From Pseudochelatococcus lubricantis (GTDB lineage: Bacteria > Pseudomonadota > Alphaproteobacteria > Rhizobiales > Beijerinckiaceae): DNA of 64,000 nt. The notes beneath the pieces were generated by a model. It saw only the letters and a list, made by a program, of their open reading frames with translations. It was not told where the DNA came from and did no database searches. Position 1 is the first letter of the stretch. Every line of letters begins with the position of its first letter. Positions 17,184 through 26,811 of the stretch are shown here, piece after piece. Location of the stretch: assembly GCF_042432495.1 (NCBI RefSeq), contig NZ_JBHLXC010000002.1, forward strand, positions 806,001-870,000, given 5' to 3'. A program made the position numbers and the translations under genes.

Positions 17184-20100
17184 TTATTGTTCGGCTTGCT
17201 GCATAGCTGCGGAGATCGCTTCATCCAGCCGCGCCCGGGACACCGCCGACAGGCGCCGGACGCCGAGATGGCGAGCGAGCGAGAGGGCCGGGTCGTCATG
17301 CTTGATGACCGCTGGCGCGTTGAGGACGGCGTCCACCAGCTCCGCCAGCGGAATTTCCGGTATGTCTCGTGCGTCTTCGTCGCTAACGGACTTCCTGAAA
17401 GGCAGCCGAGCCACTACTTCACCCTTCCGCCAGATGAAATTGCCACTACTTTCCCCCGTATACTCCACTTCATGAAGATGGTCCGCAATATGGTCCCGGA
17501 TGCGCCGGCCTGTACGTTGCCATCCGTGCGTGCGCGAGATGCGCTGCATGAACGTGTCTTCCCGCAGGGGGGATTCGTTATTCAGTATCGCGTCGATCAT
17601 CCCGGTCAGGACGACGCTGTATGATGGGGTGTAGAATGCTTCCGCATCCACGGGAAAGCCCGAGAGATCGGTGGCACTGTAGATTTTGTCCACTGCCGAC
17701 GTCCGTGGCTCCCGCAAGACGTCGGCAGACGCCGGGTTGCTGGATATCTGGGGTTCAGCGAGATCGTTACCGGCATCCGGTGGCGGGGCATTTTCCAGCG
17801 CCGCTACCATGTCTGCGATGGGGAAGACGCTCGCCTGATCGGCGCCCGCAGTCTCCGGCGGAACCTCTGCGGTTTCGACGGACGCCAGCTCCGCGGGTTT
17901 GCTGCGGCTGGCGATGAGCAAGTCGTCCAGACGGTGATGCAGAACATCCGCGGCCTTTCCGGCATCGAACCACCAGTCGGTCGACCAGACACGGATAATC
18001 TCCCAGCCGAGGCCGCGCAGCACCTGTTCGCGTACCTTGTCCCGGTCGCGCGCTGTTGCCGACCGATGATACGTCGCGCCGTCGCATTCGACGCCGGCGA
18101 GATAGCTGCCAGCCTTGTCCGGGTGCCTGACGCCTATATCGACGCGGAAGCCGGATACGCCGACCTGAGGTATCACCTGCCATCCACGCCGGGTGAGTTC
18201 CGCTGCTACAGCTTCCTCGAACGGGGATTCGAAGCCGCCTTGCGAGCCGATATCCTGAGCGGGCAGGGCGATCGGGCCGCGCGCGGCATAGTCGAGGAAT
18301 GCCTTCAGATGCTGTATGCCGAGCTTCTTGCCGGTGGCGTTGATATCGTCCGCGGTAATGCCGGAAAATACGATGAGTTCCTGTCGCGCGCGGGTGATGG
18401 CCACATTGAGGCGCCGCTCGCCGCCATCGCGGTTGACAGCGCCGAAATCCATGGTCAGCTTGCCTGCTGCATCCTTGGCGAAGGTAATTGAGAACAGCAT
18501 GACGTCGCGCTCGTCGCCCTGAACGTTCTCAAGGTTCTTGACGATGACGGGCTCGATCCGGTCGTCGGAGAAGAACCACTCGATATCAGGGCAGGCTTGC
18601 CGCTCTCCATCAAGCAGATCGAGGATGAGGCTCTGTTGTTGGACGTTGAAGGTGATGACGCCGATTGTCGGGCGCTCTGTCACCGGCAGATTCAGCCAAC
18701 GATGCAGCCGCTCGACGACTTCGCGGACGATCGCTTGTGCCTCCACACGGTTCGTCCGGTTCTTGCCGCGGTCGTATACGCCATCGGAGACCGCCCGCAG
18801 TGAAACAGCCCTGTCTTCAGTGACGGGGGAGGGAAAGGTGATCAGCCTGTTCTGGTAATAATACGAGTTGGAAAATACGATCAGGGATTCGTGGCGACTG
18901 CGGTAGTGCCAGCGCAGATAGCGCACCGGCAGGCCCGATGCTCGCGTCTCGTCCAGGATGCTTTCGAGATCGCGTTCGAAGTCATCGACTTCCTCATCCT
19001 CGCCACCTTCCGAGCGGCCGAAAAAGTTCGTCGGCGGAAGCTGCTTCGGATCGCCCACGATGATGGTCTGCCGGCCGCGCGCGATCGCGCCAACGGCATC
19101 CCATGTCGTGATCTGAGAGGCCTCGTCGAAGATCACGACATCGAACAATGCCTGATCGGACGGCAGGTACTGGGCGATGGACAGCGGCGACATCAGCACG
19201 CAGGGCGCCAGCCTGGAGAAAGTTTGCGGCATGCGCCCGATCATCTCGCGGATCGACCGGCTCGGCCGTTGCAGTTCCATCTGGTGGCGCAACAGGCCCA
19301 GTTCCGAGTTGCGCGGCACGCCTTGAGGTGAGGGAAGCCCGTGAGCGATGGCCCGGGCAATGCGTGTGGCGGCGTGGCGACGGGCAAGGTCGTCCAGCGT
19401 GCGAAAATCCTCGATCGACTGCTCCTGCTGAAACGTACGAAAGCCGCGCAACACGGGATCGGCGTCGATTGCGAGAGGCAGCCACCAGCGGGTGTAAGCG
19501 AGGCTGAACGCCTCGCCGATATCGGGGGCGGCAATCGCGCCGTTCTCGATAACATCGACGAGCGGCTGCAATCCATGCGCGACTGCGCGTTCGCGTACGG
19601 AACACCAGCTCGACCAGTTGCGTAGCAAGGGGCGCGCCTCGACGAGAGCACCCATTTGTTCGCGGATCGTGTTCAGCACGAGCGTGCCGCCCTCAAGCGG
19701 AATGGAGATGCCGGCTATACTGGAATACGCTTCGACAGCCTGTTTCAACTGCGCGTAGGCTTGCAGGTAGATCATGGCGCTGTTGCTCAGGCTGCGATGG
19801 GCGCTGGTTTCGCTGATAGCCGGCGCGATAGCCCGCGCGATATTCTGGACTTCTCCCGCAAATTGCGCCAGTTGCAGCAGCGATCCGCGCAAGTTGGCGG
19901 CTGTCTCGAGATGTGCGGCAATCCTGCCCATGTCCGTCTCAAGGCCGGCGAAGGGAACTGCCTTTCCCGACAAGGGGCTGGCGGAGATGTGGCCGTGAGC
20001 TGTCTGCAATTTCCGGATGAGCGGCAGGTCGATGGCAGGATCGGGCTCGGGCGATCCCGCGCGCGCCCATTGTTGCAACAGTTTCCGGACTCGACGTTTG

Positions 20101-23100
20101 CCAATGGCGGACTTCGGCCAGATATCGGCATTGGCTTGGCGCCATTGGTTCTCGATATCGTCTATCGGAATGCGGAGCAGTTCGTCTCGATCATAAAGTG
20201 CCGACAGCGCCGCTTCGTCGCGCCTGAATGCGGCGATGGCCCCCTCCAGGCCGCCGATAGCGTCTTTTAACTGGCCGAAGTCGGCATCGAAAATGACCGT
20301 GTAGTTACCGACGTCGCACTGCTGAACGGATTCGGCGAACTGCGCCAGATAGCGCAATCCGTCGAAGCTGGTGTCAGCGTCGTCCGACAGGCCCGTCTGC
20401 AAGCGGAATCCGGCAAGCGCCGACTGCATGTCGGCGGCGGCCTTTTGCAGGGCAATGCTACATGCCAGCAGTTTCTCCTGCCATGCTGCCGACCAGTCGG
20501 CGACATTCACAAGGCCGAGAACGGGCCGGTGCTCGATGGAAGCGAACGTATGTCCAAGTTCGCGTGCAAGTGCCTCCAGCGACCGGAAAGCTGTTTCATC
20601 GTGCGCGTCATTGCTGGGCCATGAAAGCGTGGGCGCGTACTTGTCCTTGCCGTGCAGGGCGATGCCCATGGCGAGATAGGGCGTGAAGCCGTTGCTGCCC
20701 GGCTTGTGCAGCGCGGCGACGTAGGCATTCAGTTCGTCACGGCGGAGACGCAGCTTCTCATTGATGCTGATCCATTCGTTTTCATTGCTGCTTGCATCGT
20801 GCTCCCACGACGCCTTGAGCTGCTGCAGGAAATGACGCCTGTCGGCTTTGTTCGAATGGAGTTCGAGGCAATGGTCGCCAAGTCCGTTCTCGCGCAGTCG
20901 GCGATAGACCACGTCGAGCGCTGCCGTCTTCTCGGCAACGAAGAGGACAGTCTTCCCAGCGGCGAGGCAATTGGCAATCATGTTGGCGATCGTCTGGCTC
21001 TTGCCGGTGCCAGGCGGGCCGATGATGACGAAATCCTTGCCTTCCGCCGCGGCGATGCAAGCGGCGATCTGGGATGAATCGGCCGGCAGCGGCAGGACAA
21101 TCTCCGCCGGGGAATAATGACGGTCGATCTCCCCTTCGTCGCGGAATCCCACGCCCTGCGTATCGAAGGGCTGCTCGGGATTGTCGATCAGATGGCGGAC
21201 GACGCGGTTCTGGCGTAGGGCGTCGGTCCGGTCAACCAGATCCTTCCACATGAGGAATTTGGCGAACGAGAAGGTCGAGAGGGCGGCCTCGTCGACCACC
21301 TCGAAGCCCGGTGCGTCGCGTATCGCCCTGCGCATGATCTCCAACACGAGCGGAACGTCCACGCCGTTTGCATCCTGGGGCAGGTCGCCTTGCAGAGCCG
21401 GGACGGCAAGGTCGAAGTCACGTTGCAGGAATTGCAGCAAGGTGGCGTTGAAGCGGATCTCATCCTCGTGCTGAGCGAGGGAAAACCGTGAGGTGGCGCT
21501 GCGGCGTTCGAGCTTGACGGGAACGAGCAAAAGAGGCGCACGGTAGGATCGATCGTCGGTCGGTTTCTTCTTCCAGCGCAGGAAGCCGACGGCCAGATAG
21601 AGCGTGTTGGTGCCGCCTTCCGCCAGGTCGTTGCGGACCTGCCGGTAGAGCGCCGTCAGCCTCGCCTCCAGCTCTTGCTTGTCGAGCGGGGAGGGCAGTT
21701 CATCCCGCTGCAGGGCCTCTGCGGCAAAGGTCCGGTGGATGTCGCGTCCGCGCGTTTCCCGGAATAGAGCGGCATCGCGGCCGTTCAGCGGATTCTGTTC
21801 CGGCAGGGAGATGAGACGCACGGCGCTGCCGGCTGCCAGCCTGTCTTCCAGACTGCCGATATCCGGGCACAGGAATGGTACGGCTTTTTTCGTCTCGGCG
21901 AAGTTCAGCAGGCGATTGCGCAACGAAAGATCCAGCAGCTTCTGCTGCCAGCGGTCGATCCTTCCCTGCGCTGTGGTCGGCTTCTGCTCGACTTCTTCCA
22001 CCGGCAGTTCGGCCCATGCTGGCGGCTTCGGCATGGATATGGCGGTGGCCGGCTCCGGTGCAATATCGACGTCGGATTTGGCCGGCGTGTGGGAGGCGAG
22101 CGGGGTGATGCCGCCGCTGCGCGAACGGCGGATATCGATGGCCGCGACGAACGCGTGATCCTGCGTCTCGTCGAGGCGCTGTGCGATGACGGTGCAAGCC
22201 TGCGTCAGATCGAGCGCGGGACGGTGGGTGACACCGGTTGTCTCGAAAACGATGAGTTCCCGCGCAGCAATCGCTTTCCTGATCTCGATCGGGTCGGTTT
22301 CTACCGCGCGCGGTAATGTGCGGTCCACCATCCATACACCCACGGCGGCATGGCCGTCGAACATCAGGATGACGGGATTGAGGCCCGCCGTCTCAAGGCA
22401 GGCGGCAAACAGCAGACTAATGTCGAGGCAGGTGGCCAGGCTGTCATTGATGATCGTCACAGGACGCCTGACCTTCTGGCCTCTTTGCTCGAAACTCGCT
22501 GGCGGCTCCGCGTAGAACAGTCCAAGCCCGGTGATTGCTGAATAGACCGCGGCGAGCAGCAAGAACGCCCGTTGCGGCTCCATGGTTTGATAACCGTTGA
22601 GAGCGGAGGGATGCCCATGTCGAGCCAGGATCTCGGCGGCGCTACGCAGGACGGGCGGTACGCCGGGGTCGTTGGGCAGCACGAAAGCCGGCAGCAGCTG
22701 TGCCATGTCCGCGACTCCGCCCCATTCGTCCCGCGCCAGCAGGCGGACGGGCAACTGCTTCTCGGCGAGTTGCTTGCCCTCGCGGCTCAGGACCAGTGAC
22801 AGAGTGCCCCGTTCCGCCTCATTCAGGCCGGCGAGATAGTCTGCGTCGAGGTCCACTTTCCTGTCCGCCAGAGGCAATTGTTCCGAGGGCGCGATCCGGT
22901 CGATGACCCACCGCTTAGGGCGCAAAAAGGGTGGGCTCGATGACAGTTCCAGCACGCAGTTGTTGAGCGTGTCGCTGGTCGGGCTGTCGATCGCCAGGGA
23001 GCGGATGACGGGTATCGCGTTCTGGAAGGAAGCGTAAGTGAAGGCCGAGGCGATATCGGCAATGACAGAAATCGATGGTGCGTTCTCGCTAACGTGCACA

Positions 23101-23150
23101 GCAGCTGTGCTACCAAGAACATCTTCTGTTTCCCGCATATCGCGTTCCAT
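17184..23150 (-). CDS. Giant transglutaminase-like / SF1 helicase / REase-fold protein
   Basis: About 1988 residues from the ATG at 23150. In order: a beta-rich N-terminal region (~25-130); a transglutaminase-like domain with C in SLATCLDISLLFAACLE and H in DGHAAVGVWM (~200-310); a DUF4011-type segment RIDRWQQKLLDLSLRNRLLNF (split RIDRWQQKLL, DLSLRNRLLNF); an SF1 helicase with Walker A IGPPGTGKSQT (~710) and Walker B VVIFDEASQIT (~1340); a PD-(D/E)XK MTES_1575-like nuclease, GFRVDIGVRHP ... GVECDGATYH (~1665-1700); and a C-terminal DUF3320-like domain. The architecture is that of large helicase-nuclease proteins often found in defence islands. It probably unwinds and cuts foreign DNA; the transglutaminase-like part may be a peptidase. 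Confidence 0.85.
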   Translation of the reverse strand: MERDMRETEDVLGSTAAVHVSENAPSISVIADIASAFTYASFQNAIPVIRSLAIDSPTSDTLNNCVLELSSSPPFLRPKRWVIDRIAPSEQLPLADRKVDLDADYLAGLNEAERGTLSLVLSREGKQLAEKQLPVRLLARDEWGGVADMAQLLPAFVLPNDPGVPPVLRSAAEILARHGHPSALNGYQTMEPQRAFLLLAAVYSAITGLGLFYAEPPASFEQRGQKVRRPVTIINDSLATCLDISLLFAACLETAGLNPVILMFDGHAAVGVWMVDRTLPRAVETDPIEIRKAIAARELIVFETTGVTHRPALDLTQACTVIAQRLDETQDHAFVAAIDIRRSRSGGITPLASHTPAKSDVDIAPEPATAISMPKPPAWAELPVEEVEQKPTTAQGRIDRWQQKLLDLSLRNRLLNFAETKKAVPFLCPDIGSLEDRLAAGSAVRLISLPEQNPLNGRDAALFRETRGRDIHRTFAAEALQRDELPSPLDKQELEARLTALYRQVRNDLAEGGTNTLYLAVGFLRWKKKPTDDRSYRAPLLLVPVKLERRSATSRFSLAQHEDEIRFNATLLQFLQRDFDLAVPALQGDLPQDANGVDVPLVLEIMRRAIRDAPGFEVVDEAALSTFSFAKFLMWKDLVDRTDALRQNRVVRHLIDNPEQPFDTQGVGFRDEGEIDRHYSPAEIVLPLPADSSQIAACIAAAEGKDFVIIGPPGTGKSQTIANMIANCLAAGKTVLFVAEKTAALDVVYRRLRENGLGDHCLELHSNKADRRHFLQQLKASWEHDASSNENEWISINEKLRLRRDELNAYVAALHKPGSNGFTPYLAMGIALHGKDKYAPTLSWPSNDAHDETAFRSLEALARELGHTFASIEHRPVLGLVNVADWSAAWQEKLLACSIALQKAAADMQSALAGFRLQTGLSDDADTSFDGLRYLAQFAESVQQCDVGNYTVIFDADFGQLKDAIGGLEGAIAAFRRDEAALSALYDRDELLRIPIDDIENQWRQANADIWPKSAIGKRRVRKLLQQWARAGSPEPDPAIDLPLIRKLQTAHGHISASPLSGKAVPFAGLETDMGRIAAHLETAANLRGSLLQLAQFAGEVQNIARAIAPAISETSAHRSLSNSAMIYLQAYAQLKQAVEAYSSIAGISIPLEGGTLVLNTIREQMGALVEARPLLRNWSSWCSVRERAVAHGLQPLVDVIENGAIAAPDIGEAFSLAYTRWWLPLAIDADPVLRGFRTFQQEQSIEDFRTLDDLARRHAATRIARAIAHGLPSPQGVPRNSELGLLRHQMELQRPSRSIREMIGRMPQTFSRLAPCVLMSPLSIAQYLPSDQALFDVVIFDEASQITTWDAVGAIARGRQTIIVGDPKQLPPTNFFGRSEGGEDEEVDDFERDLESILDETRASGLPVRYLRWHYRSRHESLIVFSNSYYYQNRLITFPSPVTEDRAVSLRAVSDGVYDRGKNRTNRVEAQAIVREVVERLHRWLNLPVTERPTIGVITFNVQQQSLILDLLDGERQACPDIEWFFSDDRIEPVIVKNLENVQGDERDVMLFSITFAKDAAGKLTMDFGAVNRDGGERRLNVAITRARQELIVFSGITADDINATGKKLGIQHLKAFLDYAARGPIALPAQDIGSQGGFESPFEEAVAAELTRRGWQVIPQVGVSGFRVDIGVRHPDKAGSYLAGVECDGATYHRSATARDRDKVREQVLRGLGWEIIRVWSTDWWFDAGKAADVLHHRLDDLLIASRSKPAELASVETAEVPPETAGADQASVFPIADMVAALENAPPPDAGNDLAEPQISSNPASADVLREPRTSAVDKIYSATDLSGFPVDAEAFYTPSYSVVLTGMIDAILNNESPLREDTFMQRISRTHGWQRTGRRIRDHIADHLHEVEYTGESSGNFIWRKGEVVARLPFRKSVSDEDARDIPEIPLAELVDAVLNAPAVIKHDDPALSLARHLGVRRLSAVSRARLDEAISAAMQQAEQ

Positions 23151-23173
23151 CACCACATCCGCTGGCCGACAAG

Positions 23174-23758
23174 TTACACTGCATACCGTGTTACCCAAGC
23201 CTGAGGGAAGCAGAACCTATGGCGGCAACGGGAGGGAGGCTCAGAAACTTGAACGCAGCCCGGCGAAGATGGCTTCGATCCAGCAGCTTCATTCGCCAGC
23301 CGACAAATGGGGTGGGCGAATGCGTCGATGACGAAAGCCACGGAAACGAAGTCCTGCCAGGTGGTCACATACGCGAAATCTGAAACCCGGAGCCTGTTCG
23401 GTGCAGACGCCCTGAGCTTGGTGGTTCACCCGATCACGCTGGCTCGTAACCATCTTGTCCGGGAACGCGGGGCGGATCGACTTGCCCCGGATGATACCCT
23501 GAGTCCCGTCATTCTCATGAGCTAAGCGAAGGTGCATCGGGCGACGTCGAAGCCTTCCCGCTTCAATTGCTGCCAGATCTCGCGCACGCCGTAGACGCGG
23601 AAGTTCTCTTCGAAGACACGGCTTATCCCGATCTTCAAGGCGATGTCGCTGCGGGCGCGGATCGACAGGCAGTCCACGTCCAGGTGCTTGGCAACGTTCT
23701 CATAATAGGTTGCCCCGTTCGTTAGCGGCCTATTATCGAGGGCAACGTTGGACGGCAA
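23174..23758 (-). pseudogene. IS3-family OrfB transposase remnant
   Basis: Read across three frames: ISRVFEENFRVYGVREIWQQ, LKREGFDVARCTFA then a stop, IIRGKSIRPAFPDK, and finally TTWQDFVSVAFVIDAFA, which carries the second catalytic Asp region (YVATWQGFVYVAFVIDAF in intact copies). Several frameshifts and stops show decay. It separates the giant helicase gene from the exonuclease fusion gene and overlaps the latter's 3' end. Confidence 0.8.
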
Positions 23759-25334
23759 CGCGATAGCTGTAGGGGGCAGTCTCCTCTACCGAAACCATAT
23801 CCCCCGCCCTTGCGCCGTTCCGCTCGAAGAACTCCCGGATCCAGCCGCGCTTGCGGAAGAACCGCTTTACACCGTCGAGGTCTGTCATGACGACGGTCCC
23901 ACCACCCCAATCGACGGCAATCTCACGCTGGGCCGCCGAGGCGCGGTTTGATCCGCCAATTGCATCCGCCGGGAACTTCTCGAAGAAGCTCCTGAGATAG
24001 ATATGGTCGTTGTCGATGTTGCCCTGCGTGATTTCCGTCGTGCCAATAGGGCGTGGCGCATACTGGTTTGTAGCAGGCTGAGGCGTGATCGTTAGCGCGG
24101 ACGTAATTCCAGACGTGTCAGGGGCGGTTTCCCCGTAATCTTCGATCAGATCAAAATCCCCCGGATTGGCTGACCCAATCCCGCTCAGCTGTACCGGGTG
24201 CTGCAGGCTGACGGGCTGGAAGCCCTCTGCCCGCAAGACCACTTCTGCGGCCGCACGGGCGTCCTCGCCCGCATCGTGGTGATCGAATACGAGCCCGAGG
24301 TGTCGCTTGAGGCTGGCGAGGCCATGGCCACCGTTCCCGCGCAACTCGGGCCAGGCCGTGCGAGCGACATGGACGCTGTCGCGCCAGTCCCACAGCGGGA
24401 TGAGCAGGTTTGAATTGCTACAGGCGGCGGCGATTGCGCTGCGATCGAAGCCCGAGTGCTGATAGACAGTGCCACCTACCAACGCATCATGCAGCACCGG
24501 TAGCACCTCCGCGAATGTCGGGGCGCCACGCACTGTGTGTGCGGTGATCCCGTGCAGGTCGCTCCAGATCCAGACGTCCGTCCGCGGATCGACATAGGTC
24601 ACCCAAGTCTCGATGGAATTGTCGAGGCGCACGCAGGCGACACCGATCTGGCAGATGCTTCCGCGGTCGTTGTTCGCGGTTTCAACGTCCAGCGCGAAAA
24701 AGCGGAACGGCCCCTCGGGGAAGGGCGTCACGCGTGTCTGCGGAATGGGTGCAGGCCGCCGGATAACCGTCCCGGCGGCGCTAACCGCCGCGCCCATGAA
24801 TCGCTGGCGCTGCCGCTCGATGGCCGCCAGTTCCTGCGCGTCCCAGGATAGACGCCGAAGCGTGGTATCGACGAGATCCGAAGGCTCGTCATAGACATCC
24901 ATCCTGCGCCGGTTCCAGGCGATGGCGTGGTCAGGTGCGATGGCAAGCACCTCCTTTTCCAGATGCGCGATATCCGTCGCATCAGGCAGGGTAATCCACA
25001 CAGCGCGGCAATGGTCGACGACAAACTCATTGCGCAGTTTCTTGGCGATGTCGCCGTCGGCCCTGGTCGTCGGATCGTTTCGGTCACGCCACATCCTGCC
25101 TGTGTTGTACATCTGCGAGAAGTAATGGCTCATGCCTTCGGAGCCGGTGCGATGCCGCTGGTGGATCCGCTCGTAGAAGGTTTGATCTGTCGAGCTGGTC
25201 GAGCCGATGTAGCGAAGCTCGCCAAAATGGTCGACAAGGCCATAGAGGCCGCGAGCATTCCGTGGCGCCTCGGCGGTTGGGCGCGGCGCGGCTTCAAGGA
25301 GGGCGGAAAGCAGGTCTTCAGGCATAAATCGCAT
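23733..25334 (-). CDS. GIY-YIG nuclease-like domain fused to DEDDh 3'-5' exonuclease
   Basis: 533 residues from the ATG at 25334 (GGAG upstream). The N-terminal GIY-YIG-like domain has GLY at 29-31 and YIG at 42-44 in ELRYIGST, then HLEKEVLAIAPDHAIAWNRR with the expected Glu and Asn. From about residue 210 there is a DnaQ-type exonuclease: FFALDVETAN, HSGFDRSAI and HHDAGEDARAAAEV give the DEDD set. The C-terminal ~60 residues (FRKRGWIREFFERNGARAGD) look like a small DNA-binding domain. It should cut and trim nucleic acid. An IS3 remnant touches its 3' end and an IS lies directly upstream. Confidence 0.82.
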   Translation of the reverse strand: MRFMPEDLLSALLEAAPRPTAEAPRNARGLYGLVDHFGELRYIGSTSSTDQTFYERIHQRHRTGSEGMSHYFSQMYNTGRMWRDRNDPTTRADGDIAKKLRNEFVVDHCRAVWITLPDATDIAHLEKEVLAIAPDHAIAWNRRRMDVYDEPSDLVDTTLRRLSWDAQELAAIERQRQRFMGAAVSAAGTVIRRPAPIPQTRVTPFPEGPFRFFALDVETANNDRGSICQIGVACVRLDNSIETWVTYVDPRTDVWIWSDLHGITAHTVRGAPTFAEVLPVLHDALVGGTVYQHSGFDRSAIAAACSNSNLLIPLWDWRDSVHVARTAWPELRGNGGHGLASLKRHLGLVFDHHDAGEDARAAAEVVLRAEGFQPVSLQHPVQLSGIGSANPGDFDLIEDYGETAPDTSGITSALTITPQPATNQYAPRPIGTTEITQGNIDNDHIYLRSFFEKFPADAIGGSNRASAAQREIAVDWGGGTVVMTDLDGVKRFFRKRGWIREFFERNGARAGDMVSVEETAPYSYRVAVQRCPR

Positions 25335-25408
25335 AGTGGAACTCCAGACCACGTCAACATCAGCTGGCAGCGCTCAATAAGCTTTCAAGGGCGCACTCCG
25401 AGGAACTA

Positions 25409-26271
25409 GAGGCTGTTATGAACTGGCGGCAAGTGTAGCGATGTTTTTCAGCATGATACAGGTGAAGGCAACGAGATGAAGATCGGCGAGGGTCTGGGCG
25501 CATCGTTCATAGTCCTTGACGAGGCGTCGAAAGCGTGTCGCCCAGGCGAAGGATCGCTCGACAACCCATCTTCTGGGCACAAGGACAAAGCCGAGCTTGG
25601 CCTCCGGCAGCTTGACGACCTCGAGCTGAATACCGTGTTCGGCTGCCGCCTTTTCGGGTTTTTCGCCCGTATAACCCTGATCGACAAAGGCAATCTCCAC
25701 ACTCTGGTCGGTGGCAGCTTGGATCGCTTCGGCCATGCGGCCAACTTCGGCCCTGTCTCCGACATCGGCAGGGGTGACGTGCATGGCAAGCATATGGCCG
25801 AGCGTGTCCACAGCCATATGCAGCTTGGATCCCTTCTTGCGCTTGGCGCCGTCATAGCCTGCTCGGGCTCCGCTTTCCGGCGTCGAGCGCAGGGTGCGGC
25901 TGTCGATGATCGCGGCTGTGGGCTGGTCCGGTCGGCCGGCGGCAAGCCGCAGAAGCATGCGCAGGTCCTCGGCCAGCGCCTCGAAACAGCTGGCACGCAA
26001 CCAGCGTTGCGCCTGCTGATAAACGATCTCCCACGGCGGCAGATCATTGGGCATCCAGCGCCACGGCGCACCCGTCTTCACGATATAGCGCAGGCCGTTG
26101 AATACTTCGCGCAGCGAATGACCGCCGCTGGCCGGCATCTTCCGGCAAAAGCGTCAGATAGGGCGCTACCAGCGCCCATTCTTCATCCGAAACATCAGAA
26201 GGGTAAGGTTTGCGAGCTGTCATCATTTCGCAAGCCTCGGAAATCTTAGTTTACAGATCCCTAACAGCCTC
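25409..26271 (-). mobile_element. IS5-family (IS427-like) insertion sequence with ends and target duplication
   Basis: An 863-base element. Its ends are inverted repeats GAGGCTGTTA (25409) and TAACAGCCTC (ending 26271), flanked on both sides by TA, the 2-base duplication known for IS427-type elements. One transposase gene fills it. It sits inside a gene whose 5' part remains at 26274-26541. Confidence 0.85.
25416..26226 (-). pseudogene. IS5-family DDE transposase, frameshifted
   Basis: The first 30 codons (MTARKPYPSDVSDEEWALVA, PYLTLLPEDAGQRR) are in one frame. From about 26130 the protein continues in another: HSLREVFNGLRYIVKTGAPW ... AAIIDSRTLRS, AFVDQGYTGEKPE, RWVVERSFAWATRFRRLVKD. The D, D and E catalytic residues are present. 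One extra base near 26130 (CGGCGGTCAT) breaks the gene. No A-rich slippery site is seen, so I take it as inactivating rather than a programmed shift. It ends at 25416, a few bases inside the left repeat. Confidence 0.8.
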
Positions 26272-26273
26272 TA

Positions 26274-26541
26274 CTAGTCCGGGCTGAGCCTCAACGAAAG
26301 CATCAGGCTCGAAAAATTGGATATAGCCTCTTGCGATTTCCAGTCCGGTGACGTCCCCGGGGAACTCCGCTGCCCAAGCCTTTGGCCGCTTGCGGAAAAC
26401 CGGGATGATTGGGTTGTATTTGTCGCCCCACATGCAGGCACTGATACGCATGAACTTGATGATTGCTGCCTTGTCCCTCGGACTTACCAGAAGGGCAATA
26501 CGGGCAGGGCGCAGTCTGACAACAGCGGACAGCTCGGCCAT
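26274..26541 (-). pseudogene. N-terminal fragment of an unknown gene interrupted by the IS
   Basis: From the ATG at 26541 (AGGATTG upstream) the frame gives MAELSAVVRLRPARIALLVS, then SACMWGDKYNPIIPVFRKRP and IQFFEPDAFVEAQPGL, and then runs into the IS. The CxWGxxYNPIIPVF signature recurs, as I recall, in a family of large uncharacterised proteins. If the IS is removed, the frame ends after about ten more codons just upstream of the GIY-YIG/exonuclease gene, so either it was a ~100-residue protein or the rest was deleted. The two genes may have been one operon. Confidence 0.55.
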
Positions 26542-26811
26542 CTTCAATCCTATCAACTTGACCACCGAAGGAGTCAGTCAAACCAAGGGCATAGTCCCGT
26601 CGGCCGGAGGAAAGTCAATGCCCCCAACTGCCTCTAAAGATTAGCGCGGTGCGGCCTCCCTTGTGTCACGTCTGATATGGGCTCCAGGTGGATGGGTGCG
26701 GACTGGACCCCGTAAGGATTAGGTTTGGCGGGGTGGACATTCGATCGAGTGTCGACGTTGGCACACTTCGGCACCTTGGCGATCTCGTCTACCATCACCT
26801 CCTGTGACCGA

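Noticed and set aside
25416..26226. Programmed frameshift in the IS5 transposase
   Set aside because: Some IS elements use -1 shifts at A-rich sites, but the shift here lies in CGGCGGTCAT with no slippery run, which fits a simple one-base insertion.
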